Shown: positions 22,091-30,138, counted from the first letter of the stretch. The stretch: DNA of 64,000 nt from Candidatus Pedobacter colombiensis (GCA_029202485.1 CP119313.1:5270001-5334000), one strand, 5' to 3'. The notes: generated by a model from the letters alone, not told the origin. Numbers and translations are program-made.

Positions 22091-23929
22091 TTATTCTACA
22101 GTAACCGATTTAGCCAGGTTTCTTGGCTGATCGACATTGCATCCTCTCAATACAGCAATATGGTACGATAGGAGCTGTAAAGGTATCGTAGCCAGTAAAG
22201 GTAAAAATGCCTCACTTGAATCCGGTATTTCTATGCAGTAATCGACCATTTTACGAACTTCGACATCCCCTTGCGTAACAATTGCCAGCACAATTCCTTT
22301 TCTTGCTTTTACCTCCTGGATGTTGCTGATTACCTTTTCATATGAAGAGTTTTTAGTGGCAATTACGACAACAGGCATTTCTTCGTCAATTAAGGCGATA
22401 GGGCCATGTTTCATCTCGGCAGCAGGATAACCTTCCGCATGAATATATGAGATCTCCTTGAGCTTTAAAGCGCCCTCCAGGGCTACAGGGAATCCGCTTC
22501 CTCTTCCAAGGAATAAACAGTTTCTGGAATCTTTAAATTTCCTGGCAATCTCCTTGATCATGTCGTTAGATTCAAGTGCCGCCTGGATCTTGTCAGGGAT
22601 GCAATCCAATTCTGTAAGCAGTTCAACTAATTTAGAGTGCGTTAATGTTCCCTTTTGCTGTGCCATATAGAAGGCCATTAAGGTAAGCACGGTAACCTGA
22701 GCTGTAAAGGCTTTTGTAGAAGCTACACCAATTTCCGGCCCGGCATGTGTATAAACACCTGCATGGGTTAACCTTGGAATAGATGCTCCAACCACATTAC
22801 AAACACCAAAAATAGTTGCTCCTTTTTCTTTTGCCATCTCAATCGCAGCCATCGTATCAGCTGTTTCTCCAGATTGCGAAATAGCGATCACGACATCTTT
22901 TTCCGTGATGATCGGATTTCTATATCGGAACTCAGATGCATATTCAACTTCAACCGGAATACGGGCATATTCCTCAATTAGATACTCGCCAACCAGACCG
23001 GCGTGCCAGGATGTACCACAGGCCACAATAATGATCCGGTCTATGTTTTTTAGCTTGTCAGCATATTCTTTTATTCCACCTAGTTGTACTTTTCCTTCAT
23101 CAGGATAGATCCTGCCACGCATACAGTCCCTGATAGAACGCGCCTGCTCAAATATTTCCTTCAACATGAAATGCTCGTATCCACTTTTTTCAAGCATTTC
23201 CAGTTTAAGCTCCAGCTCCTGGATATAGGGAGTCTGAACTACATTATCCAAACGTTTGATCAATAATTCATCACGCTTTAAAAAAGCAATTTCGTTATCG
23301 TTCAAATAAATTACATTCTTGGTGTATTCTACGATAGGAGTGGCATCAGAAGCGATAAAATATTCACCATCACCTACCCCAATTACCATTGGACTGCCTT
23401 TTCTGGCCGCAATCAGTTGTCCCGGTTGGTCCTCGTCCATGACTACGATGGCATAAGCACCAGTAACCCCGTTCAACGCCAATCTAACTGCTTCCAGTAA
23501 ATCAATATTGTCGTTCTTATAAACCTCCTCAATCAAATGAATCAATACTTCTGTATCGGTGTCACTCTTAAATTCATGACCTCTGGTCAGCAATTCTTCT
23601 TTCAGGGTAGCATAATTTTCTATAATCCCATTATGGATGATTGTAAGTTTGCCATTGTTAGAAGTATGAGGGTGTGAATTCCTGTCAGAAGGAGCCCCGT
23701 GTGTTGCCCATCTGGTATGTCCAATTCCTATTGTTCCAGATAGGTTCTTACCCTTAGCAAAGTTTTCAAGTTCTTGAACTTTACCTGCTTTTTTATAAAT
23801 ATTTAACCCTGAATCATTAATTAAGGCAATACCGGCGCTATCATAGCCGCGATATTCTAATCTTTTTAGTCCTTTAAGAACTATAGGCCAGGCTTCCCTA
23901 TGACCTATGTAACCAACTATTCCACACAT
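22091..23929 (-). CDS. glmS: Glutamine-fructose-6-phosphate aminotransferase (isomerising)
   Basis: Makes glucosamine-6-phosphate from fructose-6-phosphate and glutamine, the first step to UDP-GlcNAc. The 612-residue length is normal. The glutaminase domain begins with MCGIVGYIG (catalytic Cys2) and includes GHTRWATHGAPS and HNGIIENY. Two SIS sugar domains follow (ACGTSWHAGLVGEYLIE, ISQSGETADTMAAI; GRGSGFPVALEGALKLKEISY, EMKHGPIALID). The C-terminus is PRNLAKSVTVE. No glmS ribozyme or GlmY/Z-type signal was seen upstream. Confidence 0.97.
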   Translation of the reverse strand: MCGIVGYIGHREAWPIVLKGLKRLEYRGYDSAGIALINDSGLNIYKKAGKVQELENFAKGKNLSGTIGIGHTRWATHGAPSDRNSHPHTSNNGKLTIIHNGIIENYATLKEELLTRGHEFKSDTDTEVLIHLIEEVYKNDNIDLLEAVRLALNGVTGAYAIVVMDEDQPGQLIAARKGSPMVIGVGDGEYFIASDATPIVEYTKNVIYLNDNEIAFLKRDELLIKRLDNVVQTPYIQELELKLEMLEKSGYEHFMLKEIFEQARSIRDCMRGRIYPDEGKVQLGGIKEYADKLKNIDRIIIVACGTSWHAGLVGEYLIEEYARIPVEVEYASEFRYRNPIITEKDVVIAISQSGETADTMAAIEMAKEKGATIFGVCNVVGASIPRLTHAGVYTHAGPEIGVASTKAFTAQVTVLTLMAFYMAQQKGTLTHSKLVELLTELDCIPDKIQAALESNDMIKEIARKFKDSRNCLFLGRGSGFPVALEGALKLKEISYIHAEGYPAAEMKHGPIALIDEEMPVVVIATKNSSYEKVISNIQEVKARKGIVLAIVTQGDVEVRKMVDYCIEIPDSSEAFLPLLATIPLQLLSYHIAVLRGCNVDQPRNLAKSVTVE

Positions 23930-23947
23930 ATATTAGGTTTAAAAAAT

Positions 23948-23982
23948 AAATCCCCCGAAAATAATTAATTCTCGGGGGATTT
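23948..23982 (-). terminator. Intrinsic terminator of the DUF4270 gene
   Basis: AAATCCCCCGA pairs with TCGGGGGATTT around a 14-nt AT-rich loop. On the minus strand a T-rich tail follows. It lies 20 bp past the DUF4270 stop. Confidence 0.8.
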
Positions 23983-24002
23983 GATTACAAATTCAGTTGA
24001 AT

Positions 24003-25466
24003 TTAATTTATCTGAGTATAGTAAATATTTAATTTTAGTGTTTTGTCTCCTGCTACAGGGGTATTTTTGTGTTTACTAATAATTGAACGTGCTGCAGAAG
24101 TTACCGAAGGACTGATGTTGAACTCAGTAAGCGAACTTGGCGCCAAAAATGTTCCGTAATCCGGCTTGCCATCCAGAAGGTCTTGAATGTATGCGGTAAT
24201 CGAAAAAACATATCTTTTTCTAACTGAATCGAAATAGCCACCAAACAATATGTCACTTCCAAGTGCTCTAGGATCTCCAGTGTATGAGCCTTGTACACTA
24301 TTGTCATTATCTGGAACATTTACTCTTTGCCCGGCAATGTCATACCTATAAAGAGAAAGACGCTGTGCAGCACTAAAAGGAATAATGTCAGTTTGGTTGT
24401 CAGCCAGGTCAATTACCAGCTCGGCTTTGTTTACAATAACCTTCGTATTGGCATTACCACCATTCTCTGTTTTTTTTGTATTGGCAACGAAATTCTTTAG
24501 ATACGGGAAAGAAATTTTATTTCTTAAGCCAGCCAGCGCTTGTAAATACGTTACGGTATAAGGAGTGGTAGGCTTTGTTACAGTAAGTTGGGTGTTGATG
24601 TCTGTTCCTGTGTAATTATGATTAACAGTTGCTGTTACAGGGCTTATACCACCTCCTATTGGGAAATTAACGGCTACTGTATCTATATTAGTTGGAGTCG
24701 TTGCATTTTTTCTTTTATAATAAATCTCTAGTTTGCCATCTGTTCCGGAAAAATTGAAAAACATGATTCCCCCTTTGTTGGTTGATGTCGCAGTAAGCTT
24801 CAAGCCTTTAAAAGAACTAAAGAAATTGTTCGGTTTGGATAAAGTAACGGAGTCTTGATTCAAGATTTGCTGTTGAATAAAACTATTTGTCAGCTTAATC
24901 CTCATCTGTGGAACAACAGACTTTAAAGTATCTGGGCCACCAGTGACAATATCTGTAATAGATGTCCTTGTGGTTGGTTTGATTTTACCACTAAAAGTTC
25001 CAAGAACAGTGGCGTTAAAAGGCCAGTTTGCATTAGTTGGGTATGCCTTCTCTTTTGATAAATCGTTTGTAAGCTGATTTACCGTTACGGTGTATACTGA
25101 TGTAGTTGTATCCCCATAAATCTGCGTAAAAGGTAAAACCAGTACTGCTGAGTCTATCGTAGGATTTGTGCCAAACTTATAACCACTATAATCCATATTT
25201 GGCAAGCCAATGGCCATTGCCAGGCCTGCTGAAGATGTACCAAATACAGCATCAGCCATGGCACCCAGAGGGTATCTGACTAATGATACTCCTGATGTTA
25301 CAGTATCTCTTAAAGTTTGCGATGTAACTGTAGCAGAATCCATCAGTACACCTTTAATTTGAGAATTAGAATCCAGGTCCAAACCTATGGTATTGGAATT
25401 TTTACAGGAAGCAAAAAGAAAAAGACCTATCAACAGGGTTAATAAGTCTTGTTTTGTAAATTTCAT
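24003..25466 (-). CDS. DUF4270 lipoprotein
   Basis: A 487-residue Bacteroidetes-type lipoprotein. The signal peptide LLTLLIGLFLFASC ends in a lipobox Cys at residue 21, followed by KNSNTIGLDLDS, the usual DUF4270 start. The body is beta-rich with Ser/Thr repeats and conserved features such as PLGAMADAVFGTSSAG near residue 70 and DSAVLVLPF. It is expected in the periplasm or at the outer membrane. The order glmS, DUF4270, glycogen synthase, panC and panD recurs in this group, suggesting an envelope or polysaccharide link, but its function is unknown. Confidence 0.85.
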   Translation of the reverse strand: MKFTKQDLLTLLIGLFLFASCKNSNTIGLDLDSNSQIKGVLMDSATVTSQTLRDTVTSGVSLVRYPLGAMADAVFGTSSAGLAMAIGLPNMDYSGYKFGTNPTIDSAVLVLPFTQIYGDTTTSVYTVTVNQLTNDLSKEKAYPTNANWPFNATVLGTFSGKIKPTTRTSITDIVTGGPDTLKSVVPQMRIKLTNSFIQQQILNQDSVTLSKPNNFFSSFKGLKLTATSTNKGGIMFFNFSGTDGKLEIYYKRKNATTPTNIDTVAVNFPIGGGISPVTATVNHNYTGTDINTQLTVTKPTTPYTVTYLQALAGLRNKISFPYLKNFVANTKKTENGGNANTKVIVNKAELVIDLADNQTDIIPFSAAQRLSLYRYDIAGQRVNVPDNDNSVQGSYTGDPRALGSDILFGGYFDSVRKRYVFSITAYIQDLLDGKPDYGTFLAPSSLTEFNISPSVTSAARSIISKHKNTPVAGDKTLKLNIYYTQIN

Positions 25467-25489
25467 ATTTAATTTAATAATACCTGAGT

Positions 25490-26320
25490 TTATGCTAGTG
25501 AAGCCAATTCTTCATTTGAAATCTCCTCATACAAAGAATAGAAGTTTTCAAAATTTTCTGTTAAATTATAAGCTAAAGTTGGCTTATTAGAATCTTTAAC
25601 AAATTTTAACACATTGCTATGGATGTTGTCGTCTGCTAATACCACTGCATCAGAGTAAGTTATAGCCCCCATGTGCAGAACATCGCAATCTGCGTTCTCA
25701 AACATTTTTGTATCATCAGCGGTCATCGAATTCATGATCGCTTTTTTATGCATGTCTACATTTAAAGTTTCAGTAAAGCAGTTCTCATAAATAGAGTAAA
25801 CCACCTTAGAATTTTTAAAAGTAGGATCGTTTTTGTAAGTTGTTTTTATATACGCAGGCACCAATGAAGTCATCCAGCCATGGCAGTGAACAATATCGGG
25901 AGCCCAGCCTAATTTTTTAACTGTTTCGAGCGCGCCTTTGCAAAAGAAGATTGTTCTTTCGTCATTATCAGCATAAAATTTGTTTTCTTTATCCCTGAAT
26001 ACATATTTGCGCTGAAAATAATCCTCGTTGTCAAGGAAGTATACCTGCATACGTGCAGCTGGGATGGAAGCCACCTTAATGATTAAGGGATTGTCATTGT
26101 CATCAATAATGATGTTCATTCCTGAAAGACGTATCACCTCATGCAATCTGTTCCTTCTTTCATTAATATTCCCAAACCTCGGCATCAAAATGCGGATTTC
26201 AAATCCTTTATCCTGCATTGCCTGTGGTAATTGACGGGTAATTTCAGAAATCTTTGTGAGTTCAAGGAAAGGCGACATCTCGTGTGTAACAATCAGTAGC
26301 TTCGTTTTTGCCATCTCCAT
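25490..26320 (-). CDS. Glycogen/starch synthase, catalytic N-terminal (GT5) domain only
   Basis: 276 residues resembling the first Rossmann domain of glycogen synthase: KLLIVTHEMSPFLELTKISEITRQLPQAM, GFEIRILMPRFGNINERRN, DNEDYFQRKYVF, DERTIFFCKGALE, APDIVHCHGWMTSLVP. The usual KTGGL start motif is replaced by LTKISEI. The C-terminal GT1-type domain with the second half of the active site is missing; the next gene begins 24 bp downstream, so there is no room for it. ADP-glucose transfer by this protein alone is doubtful. It may need a partner or have another role. It diverges from panC. Confidence 0.8.
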   Translation of the reverse strand: MEMAKTKLLIVTHEMSPFLELTKISEITRQLPQAMQDKGFEIRILMPRFGNINERRNRLHEVIRLSGMNIIIDDNDNPLIIKVASIPAARMQVYFLDNEDYFQRKYVFRDKENKFYADNDERTIFFCKGALETVKKLGWAPDIVHCHGWMTSLVPAYIKTTYKNDPTFKNSKVVYSIYENCFTETLNVDMHKKAIMNSMTADDTKMFENADCDVLHMGAITYSDAVVLADDNIHSNVLKFVKDSNKPTLAYNLTENFENFYSLYEEISNEELASLA

Positions 26321-26466
26321 ATTCTAAATAAAAATTTATGTTAAAGAAAAGATTATCAAGGGGCAAAGGTAAGCAAAATAATAACATTTATCAATAATAT
26401 ACGCAAGATGTTTTGTTGGGAATGGATAAATAACCAACTTTGCCACTTGAAATTTTACCTGCTAGT

Positions 26467-27306
26467 TTGAAAGTAATAAATACTATAGCGGCATTAAAGT
26501 CGCTGCTTGAACCAATTAAGTTGGCTCAACAGAAAATTGCATTGGTGCCAACAATGGGTGCGTTGCATAAAGGACACGTATCGCTGATAAAAATAGCGCA
26601 GCAGCAAGCTGATGTCGTGGTTTGCAGTATTTTTGTAAATCCCACCCAATTTACCGATCCTAAAGACCTGGAAAAGTACCCACGTCCCCTGGAGCATGAC
26701 ATGAAAATGCTACAGGAAGCAGGTTGTAATGTCGTGTTTATGCCTTCGGTTACCGAAATGTACCCTCAGCCCGAAACATGGCATATAGATCTTGGACCGG
26801 CGGAGTTTCTTTTAGAGGGAGAATTCAGAAAAGGACATTATCAGGGGGTAACTCAAATTGTTAAAAAGCTATTTGATGCGGTAAACCCTGATGTTGCCTT
26901 CTTTGGGCAGAAAGATTTCCAGCAGGTGCTGATGATTAAAAACATGGTAGCTGTGTTTAATATGCCGGTTCAGATTGTTTCCTGTCCTATTATCAGAGAA
27001 GATGATGGTTTGGCAATGAGCTCAAGAAATATCCATCTTTCTTTTGCAGATAGGGAAAATGCCCTCGTACTAAGCAAGGCCCTGCTCTATGTGCAGGATA
27101 ATTTTTCCAACAAAAGCATTCCTGCGTTGCTGGAAGAGGCAAAGAAATTGATTAATGAAACACCGGGGGTGGAACTTGATTATTTTACTATTGCCAATGG
27201 AGACACATTGTTACCTGAAGAAGACAAAAAGCATCATAATATTGTAGCGCTGGTTGCTGCCAAGGTTGGAGAGACCCGCCTGATTGATAATATGATACTG
27301 AATTGA
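26467..27306 (+). CDS. panC: Pantothenate synthetase
   Basis: Condenses pantoate and beta-alanine using ATP. I place the start at the TTG of 26467 (then KVINTIAALKSLL, a typical PanC N-terminus), giving 279 residues. A TTG at 26440 would add nine residues that look foreign to the family. No ATG is available. Signatures: VPTMGALHKGHVSLI (HIGH-like ATP site), SIFVNPTQFTDPKDLEKYPR, GHYQGVTQIVKKLFDAVNPDVAFFGQKDFQQ, and REDDGLAMSSRNIHLS. panD lies 44 bp downstream with its own promoter-like box, so pantothenate precursor supply and use are paired. Confidence 0.95.
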   Translation: MKVINTIAALKSLLEPIKLAQQKIALVPTMGALHKGHVSLIKIAQQQADVVVCSIFVNPTQFTDPKDLEKYPRPLEHDMKMLQEAGCNVVFMPSVTEMYPQPETWHIDLGPAEFLLEGEFRKGHYQGVTQIVKKLFDAVNPDVAFFGQKDFQQVLMIKNMVAVFNMPVQIVSCPIIREDDGLAMSSRNIHLSFADRENALVLSKALLYVQDNFSNKSIPALLEEAKKLINETPGVELDYFTIANGDTLLPEEDKKHHNIVALVAAKVGETRLIDNMILN

Positions 27307-27338
27307 AATAGAAAAAACCTCCCATCCATAAAATTAGT

Positions 27339-27346
27339 TAACTTTG
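27339..27346 (+). promoter_or_regulatory. -7 promoter box of panD
   Basis: TAACTTTG (TAnnTTTG) ends 4 nt before the panD ATG, predicting a leaderless transcript if used. Confidence 0.4.
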
Positions 27347-27350
27347 CATC

Positions 27351-27701
27351 ATGATTATCGAGATATTAAAATCGAAAATTCACCGTGTTAGAGTAACACA
27401 GGCGGAACTAAACTATGTGGGTAGTATTACCATTGACGAAGACTTGATGGATGCGGCCCATATCATTCCAAATGAGAAAGTACAGATAGTAAATAACAAT
27501 AATGGCGAGCGTTTTGAAACCTATGTGATTAAAGGCGCGCGGGGTAGTGGTACCATTTGTTTAAATGGGGCTACTGCAAGAAAAGTTCAGGTTGGCGACA
27601 TCCTGATCATTATGTCTTACGGATCTTTGCCGATAGATGAAGCGAAGAAGTACCACCCAATCCTTGTATTCCCGGATGATAACAATCACCTTTTGAAGTA
27701 G
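27351..27701 (+). CDS. panD: Aspartate 1-decarboxylase
   Basis: Makes beta-alanine from aspartate for pantothenate. The 116-residue proenzyme has the self-cleavage site Gly-Ser in LNYVGSITID; the new N-terminal Ser becomes the pyruvoyl group. Other marks are KSKIHRVRVTQAEL, NGERFETYVIKG and GDILIIMSYG. Partnered with panC upstream. Confidence 0.97.
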   Translation: MIIEILKSKIHRVRVTQAELNYVGSITIDEDLMDAAHIIPNEKVQIVNNNNGERFETYVIKGARGSGTICLNGATARKVQVGDILIIMSYGSLPIDEAKKYHPILVFPDDNNHLLK

Positions 27702-27760
27702 TTTGTATTAAGAAAAGTAAAAAAATGTTATGCAGCCATAGTAATCTGGCATAGAATATT

Positions 27761-27768
27761 TAAATTTG
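27761..27768 (+). promoter_or_regulatory. -7 promoter box of the acyl-CoA dehydrogenase gene
   Basis: TAAATTTG matches TAnnTTTG, 28 nt before the ATG, in the 95-bp gap after panD. Confidence 0.4.
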
Positions 27769-27796
27769 GCATAACTTATTATTTTACAATATTATT

Positions 27797-28936
27797 ATGC
27801 TATTTCAATTAAGTGAAGAACAATTGATGATCCAGCAGGCTGCAAGGGATTTTGCGCAGACTGAATTAAAACCTGGGGTTATCGAAAGAGATGAGCATCA
27901 GAAATTTCCTGAAGAACAGGTGAAAAAGCTTGGCGAACTGGGCTTTCTGGGGATGATGGTATCAGAAAAATATAATGGCAGTGGTCTCGATGCACTGTCT
28001 TATGTCCTGGTTATGGAAGAGCTGTCTAAAATAGACGCTTCTGCTTCAGTGGTTGTTTCTGTTAACAATTCGCTGGTGTGCTACGGACTGGAATCTTACG
28101 GTTCTGATTTTCAAAAAGAAAAATATTTAAAGCCTTTAGCTGCCGGAGAAAAGATTGGTGCTTTCTGCTTATCGGAGCCGGAAGCTGGGTCTGATGCAAC
28201 TTCTCAGCAAACTACTGCGGAGGATAAGGGCGACTATTACCTCTTAAATGGAACAAAGAACTGGATTACCAATGGTCACACGGCTTCAACCTATTTAGTT
28301 ATTGCGCAAACCGACAAGTCACTACGTCATAAAGGTATCAATGCTTTTATCGTTGAAAAAGGGATGGAAGGGTTTACAGTAGGGCCGAAAGAGAATAAAA
28401 TGGGTATTCGTGGTTCTGATACACATTCATTAATGTTTAATGATGTTAAAGTGCCTAAAGAGAATAGGATTGGAGAGGATGGTTTCGGCTTTAAATTTGC
28501 CATGAAAACGCTCGAAGGTGGTCGGATTGGTATCGCTGCACAGGCATTGGGAATAGCCGCCGGAGCATATGAACTTGCGCTTGCTTATGCACAACAGCGT
28601 AAAGCCTTCGGTAAACCAATTGCAGAGCATCAGGCGATCGCTTTTAAATTGGCTGATATGGCTACTCAAATTGAAGCGGCACGTTTATTGGTTTATAAGG
28701 CGGCCTGGTTAAAAGACCAGGGGCAGTCCTATACACTGGCAGGTTCAATGGCAAAGTTATATGCGTCTAAAGTTGCAATGGATGTAACTGTTGAGGCTGT
28801 GCAAATACATGGTGGCTATGGATTTGTAAAAGAATATCATGTTGAGCGTTTGATGCGCGATGCAAAAATTACCCAGATTTACGAAGGAACTTCAGAGATT
28901 CAAAAGATGGTAATCTCCAGGGAGATCATCAGGTAA
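27797..28936 (+). CDS. Acyl-CoA dehydrogenase (short-chain type)
   Basis: A 379-residue FAD enzyme that oxidises acyl-CoA to enoyl-CoA and passes electrons to ETF. Domain marks are in order: FCLSEPEAGSDA (FAD loop), NGTKNWITNG, GIRGSDTHSLMFNDV, RIGIAAQALGIAAGA, QHGG-like QIHGGYGFVKEYHVERLMRDAKI, and catalytic Glu in YEGTSEIQKM. The layout matches butyryl/short-chain enzymes. ETF genes are not adjacent. A clear terminator follows. Confidence 0.93.
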   Translation: MLFQLSEEQLMIQQAARDFAQTELKPGVIERDEHQKFPEEQVKKLGELGFLGMMVSEKYNGSGLDALSYVLVMEELSKIDASASVVVSVNNSLVCYGLESYGSDFQKEKYLKPLAAGEKIGAFCLSEPEAGSDATSQQTTAEDKGDYYLLNGTKNWITNGHTASTYLVIAQTDKSLRHKGINAFIVEKGMEGFTVGPKENKMGIRGSDTHSLMFNDVKVPKENRIGEDGFGFKFAMKTLEGGRIGIAAQALGIAAGAYELALAYAQQRKAFGKPIAEHQAIAFKLADMATQIEAARLLVYKAAWLKDQGQSYTLAGSMAKLYASKVAMDVTVEAVQIHGGYGFVKEYHVERLMRDAKITQIYEGTSEIQKMVISREIIR

Positions 28937-28960
28937 TATTATATACATGAGATTGTTTAG

Positions 28961-28983
28961 AAGGCCCTAATGGGCCTTTTTTG
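28961..28983 (+). terminator. Intrinsic terminator of the acyl-CoA dehydrogenase gene
   Basis: AAGGCCC pairs with GGGCCTT over a TAAT tetraloop, followed by T-rich sequence. Confidence 0.85.
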
Positions 28984-29081
28984 TTATACCGATTTATTGC
29001 CAAAAGTTGGGTTTATATACAATAAGGAAAAGTCAGTCTCCTTATAGGTAACGTAACTTTAACGGTATATGGATGGGTATT

Positions 29082-29130
29082 GAACGGATACTGGACGGAT
29101 ACTGAACGGATTAAGTCGTTCAGTATCCGT
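29082..29130. repeat. 11-bp tandem repeats ending in a 14-bp inverted repeat
   Basis: GAACGGATACT, GGACGGATACT and GAACGGATTAA follow each other head to tail with an 11-bp period. The last copies also form one arm of a perfect inverted repeat: ACGGATACTGAACG (29095-29108) and CGTTCAGTATCCGT (29117-29130) with an 8-nt loop. It lies between convergent genes. It may be a terminator-like or REP-like element; no T-run follows on either strand. Confidence 0.75.
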
Positions 29131-29187
29131 TAATTATTGGTTAATATGGCATTGAAGTATAGCGTAAAAATAAATGGCTGTTAGGTA

Positions 29188-29661
29188 CTAAAGTTCAATC
29201 TGTCTTCTAATGCTCTCTTCCAGTGAAATCAGTGTCTCTGTGCGTTGAATCCCAGGTACGGCCTGTATTTCTTCATTCAGTACATGCCTAAGATGGCTTG
29301 TGTCCCTACATATGATCTTGGCAAACATGCTATACGCTCCGGTTGTATAATGTAGTTCAACTACTTCTTTGATTTTGCTCAACTGCGCTACGGCATCCTT
29401 ATACTGAATCCCTTTTTCTAAGTAGATACCTAAAAATGCCGTAACGTCATAACCTGCTTTTTGCGGATCTATAATTAAATGCGAGCCTTTAATGATACCC
29501 ATTTCCTGCAGTTTTTTCATTCTCACATGTATGGTGCCACCCGAAACGATCAGGTCTTTCGCAATTTCTGTATAGGGCTTAGTTGCATCGTGCATCAATT
29601 GTTTTAAGATGTCGATATCCAGGTTATCAATTTCTAAATTTTGGCTTTCTTTTTTAAGCAT
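29188..29661 (-). CDS. Lrp/AsnC-family transcriptional regulator
   Basis: 157 residues with an N-terminal winged helix-turn-helix (LDIDILKQLMHDATKPYTEIAKDL, VSGGTIHVRMKKLQEMGII) and a C-terminal RAM ligand-binding domain (TAFLGIYLEKG, VVELHYTTGAYSMFAKIICRDTSHLRHVL). It senses an amino acid or related ligand and controls metabolic genes in the family. It diverges from the tandem tRNA-like genes, sharing a 150-bp regulatory region, so those could be part of its regulon; this is inference. Confidence 0.92.
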   Translation of the reverse strand: MLKKESQNLEIDNLDIDILKQLMHDATKPYTEIAKDLIVSGGTIHVRMKKLQEMGIIKGSHLIIDPQKAGYDVTAFLGIYLEKGIQYKDAVAQLSKIKEVVELHYTTGAYSMFAKIICRDTSHLRHVLNEEIQAVPGIQRTETLISLEESIRRQIEL

Positions 29662-29686
29662 GATTTTGATATTTGTTAACGATAAT

Positions 29687-29694
29687 CAAACATA
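29687..29694 (-). promoter_or_regulatory. -7 promoter box of the Lrp-family gene
   Basis: TATGTTTG on the minus strand (TAnnTTTG), 25 nt before the start codon. Confidence 0.4.
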
Positions 29695-29734
29695 ATTATA
29701 AATATGATAAAAATAAAATTAGATGATTAAAATA

Positions 29735-29766
29735 TTTGCAACGTATTTGGGTTGTTGTTACATTTG
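29735..29766 (+). promoter_or_regulatory. Promoter of the tRNA-like genes
   Basis: TTTG (29735-29738), 20 nt spacer, TACATTTG (29759-29766): one of the best matches in the window to the TTTG-N19/20-TAnnTTTG promoter. Transcription would start about 40 nt before the first tRNA-like gene. Confidence 0.7.
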
Positions 29767-29813
29767 TATCAAGCAAGTAACAAAAAATAGTTCTTTAACA
29801 TTTGCTTATACTC

Positions 29814-29921
29814 TGTAGGGTGGTGAAATTGGCAGACGCACCTCCTTGTCTCGGTGGTGGAGAATATGGAAAACCCGTAAGGGCTAACTACTCCTTGAAG
29901 GTTCGACTCCTTCCCCTACAG
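29814..29921 (+). tRNA. tRNA-like gene 1: Leu-type body, long variable arm, GTC anticodon
   Basis: A full cloverleaf can be drawn. Acceptor TGTAGGG/CCCTACA; T8 G9; D-stem GTG/CGC with loop AAATTGGCAGA containing G18G19; anticodon stem CCTCC/GGTGG with one T-T mismatch; loop TTGTCTC; T-stem GAAGG/CCTTC with loop TTCGACT; position 73 is G. Aligned with Bacteroidetes tRNA-Leu the anticodon is GTC (29848-29850), which reads Asp codons, and C38 and G73 are also Asp identity features. Position 37 is T, where a purine is normal. The variable region is 39 nt with a GGAG/CTCC stem and an inner CCC/GGG hairpin. CCA is not encoded. Could be a true odd tRNA, a tRNA-like regulator or a decayed gene. Confidence 0.65.
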
Positions 29922-29922
29922 C

Positions 29923-29975
29923 AATTAAGTAGTAAGATCAAAAATCAACCTAAACCAAAATCTTACTACTTAATT
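29923..29975 (+). terminator. 16-bp perfect inverted repeat between the tRNA-like genes
   Basis: AATTAAGTAGTAAGAT (29923-29938) pairs with ATCTTACTACTTAATT (29960-29975). The 21-nt loop holds ATCAACCTAAACCAAA, which recurs in the trp leader. The following AATTTTAG is only weakly T-rich, so it may be a processing signal rather than a terminator. Confidence 0.55.
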
Positions 29976-29996
29976 AATTTTAGTACTTTAAAATGA

Positions 29997-30138
29997 TGTT
30001 GGGTGGTGAAATTGGCAGACACACCTTCTTGTCTCGGTGGCGGGGATAAATGGATAAACGCAGTTTATGGGTTGACCACAAATTAATTTTTGAACTGTAG
30101 CTAACTACCCCTTGAAGGTTCGACTCCTTCCCCAACAG
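29997..30138 (+). tRNA. tRNA-like gene 2: paralogue with a 73-nt variable region
   Basis: Same plan as gene 1. Acceptor TGTTGGG/CCCAACA; D-stem GTG/CAC; loop AAATTGGCAGA; anticodon stem CCTTC/GGTGG; loop TTGTCTC with GTC at 30031-30033; T-arm GAAGG/CCTTC with TTCGACT; G73, followed by a genomic CCA (30139-30141). The variable region (30041-30113) has GGGG/CCCC at its base and an inner CAGTT/AACTG helix with a large loop. Differences from gene 1 are compensatory in the acceptor, D and variable stems, which argues for selection on the fold. A run of seven T at 30143-30149 may end transcription. Confidence 0.65.

Noticed and set aside
25466..25490. Glycogen synthase split by a frameshift, with the C-terminal half downstream.
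   Set aside because: Only 24 bp separate it from the DUF4270 gene, which codes on the same strand with a proper lipoprotein signal.
29082..29130. Possible CRISPR-like array.
   Set aside because: Units are 11 bp with no spacers between them, only about three copies, and no cas genes anywhere in the window.
29814..29921. Annotating this simply as tRNA-Leu.
   Set aside because: The D-arm and long arm look leucine-like, but aligned positions 34-36 are GTC, position 37 is T and 73 is G. No register of the anticodon arm gives a Leu anticodon with a proper 5-bp stem.
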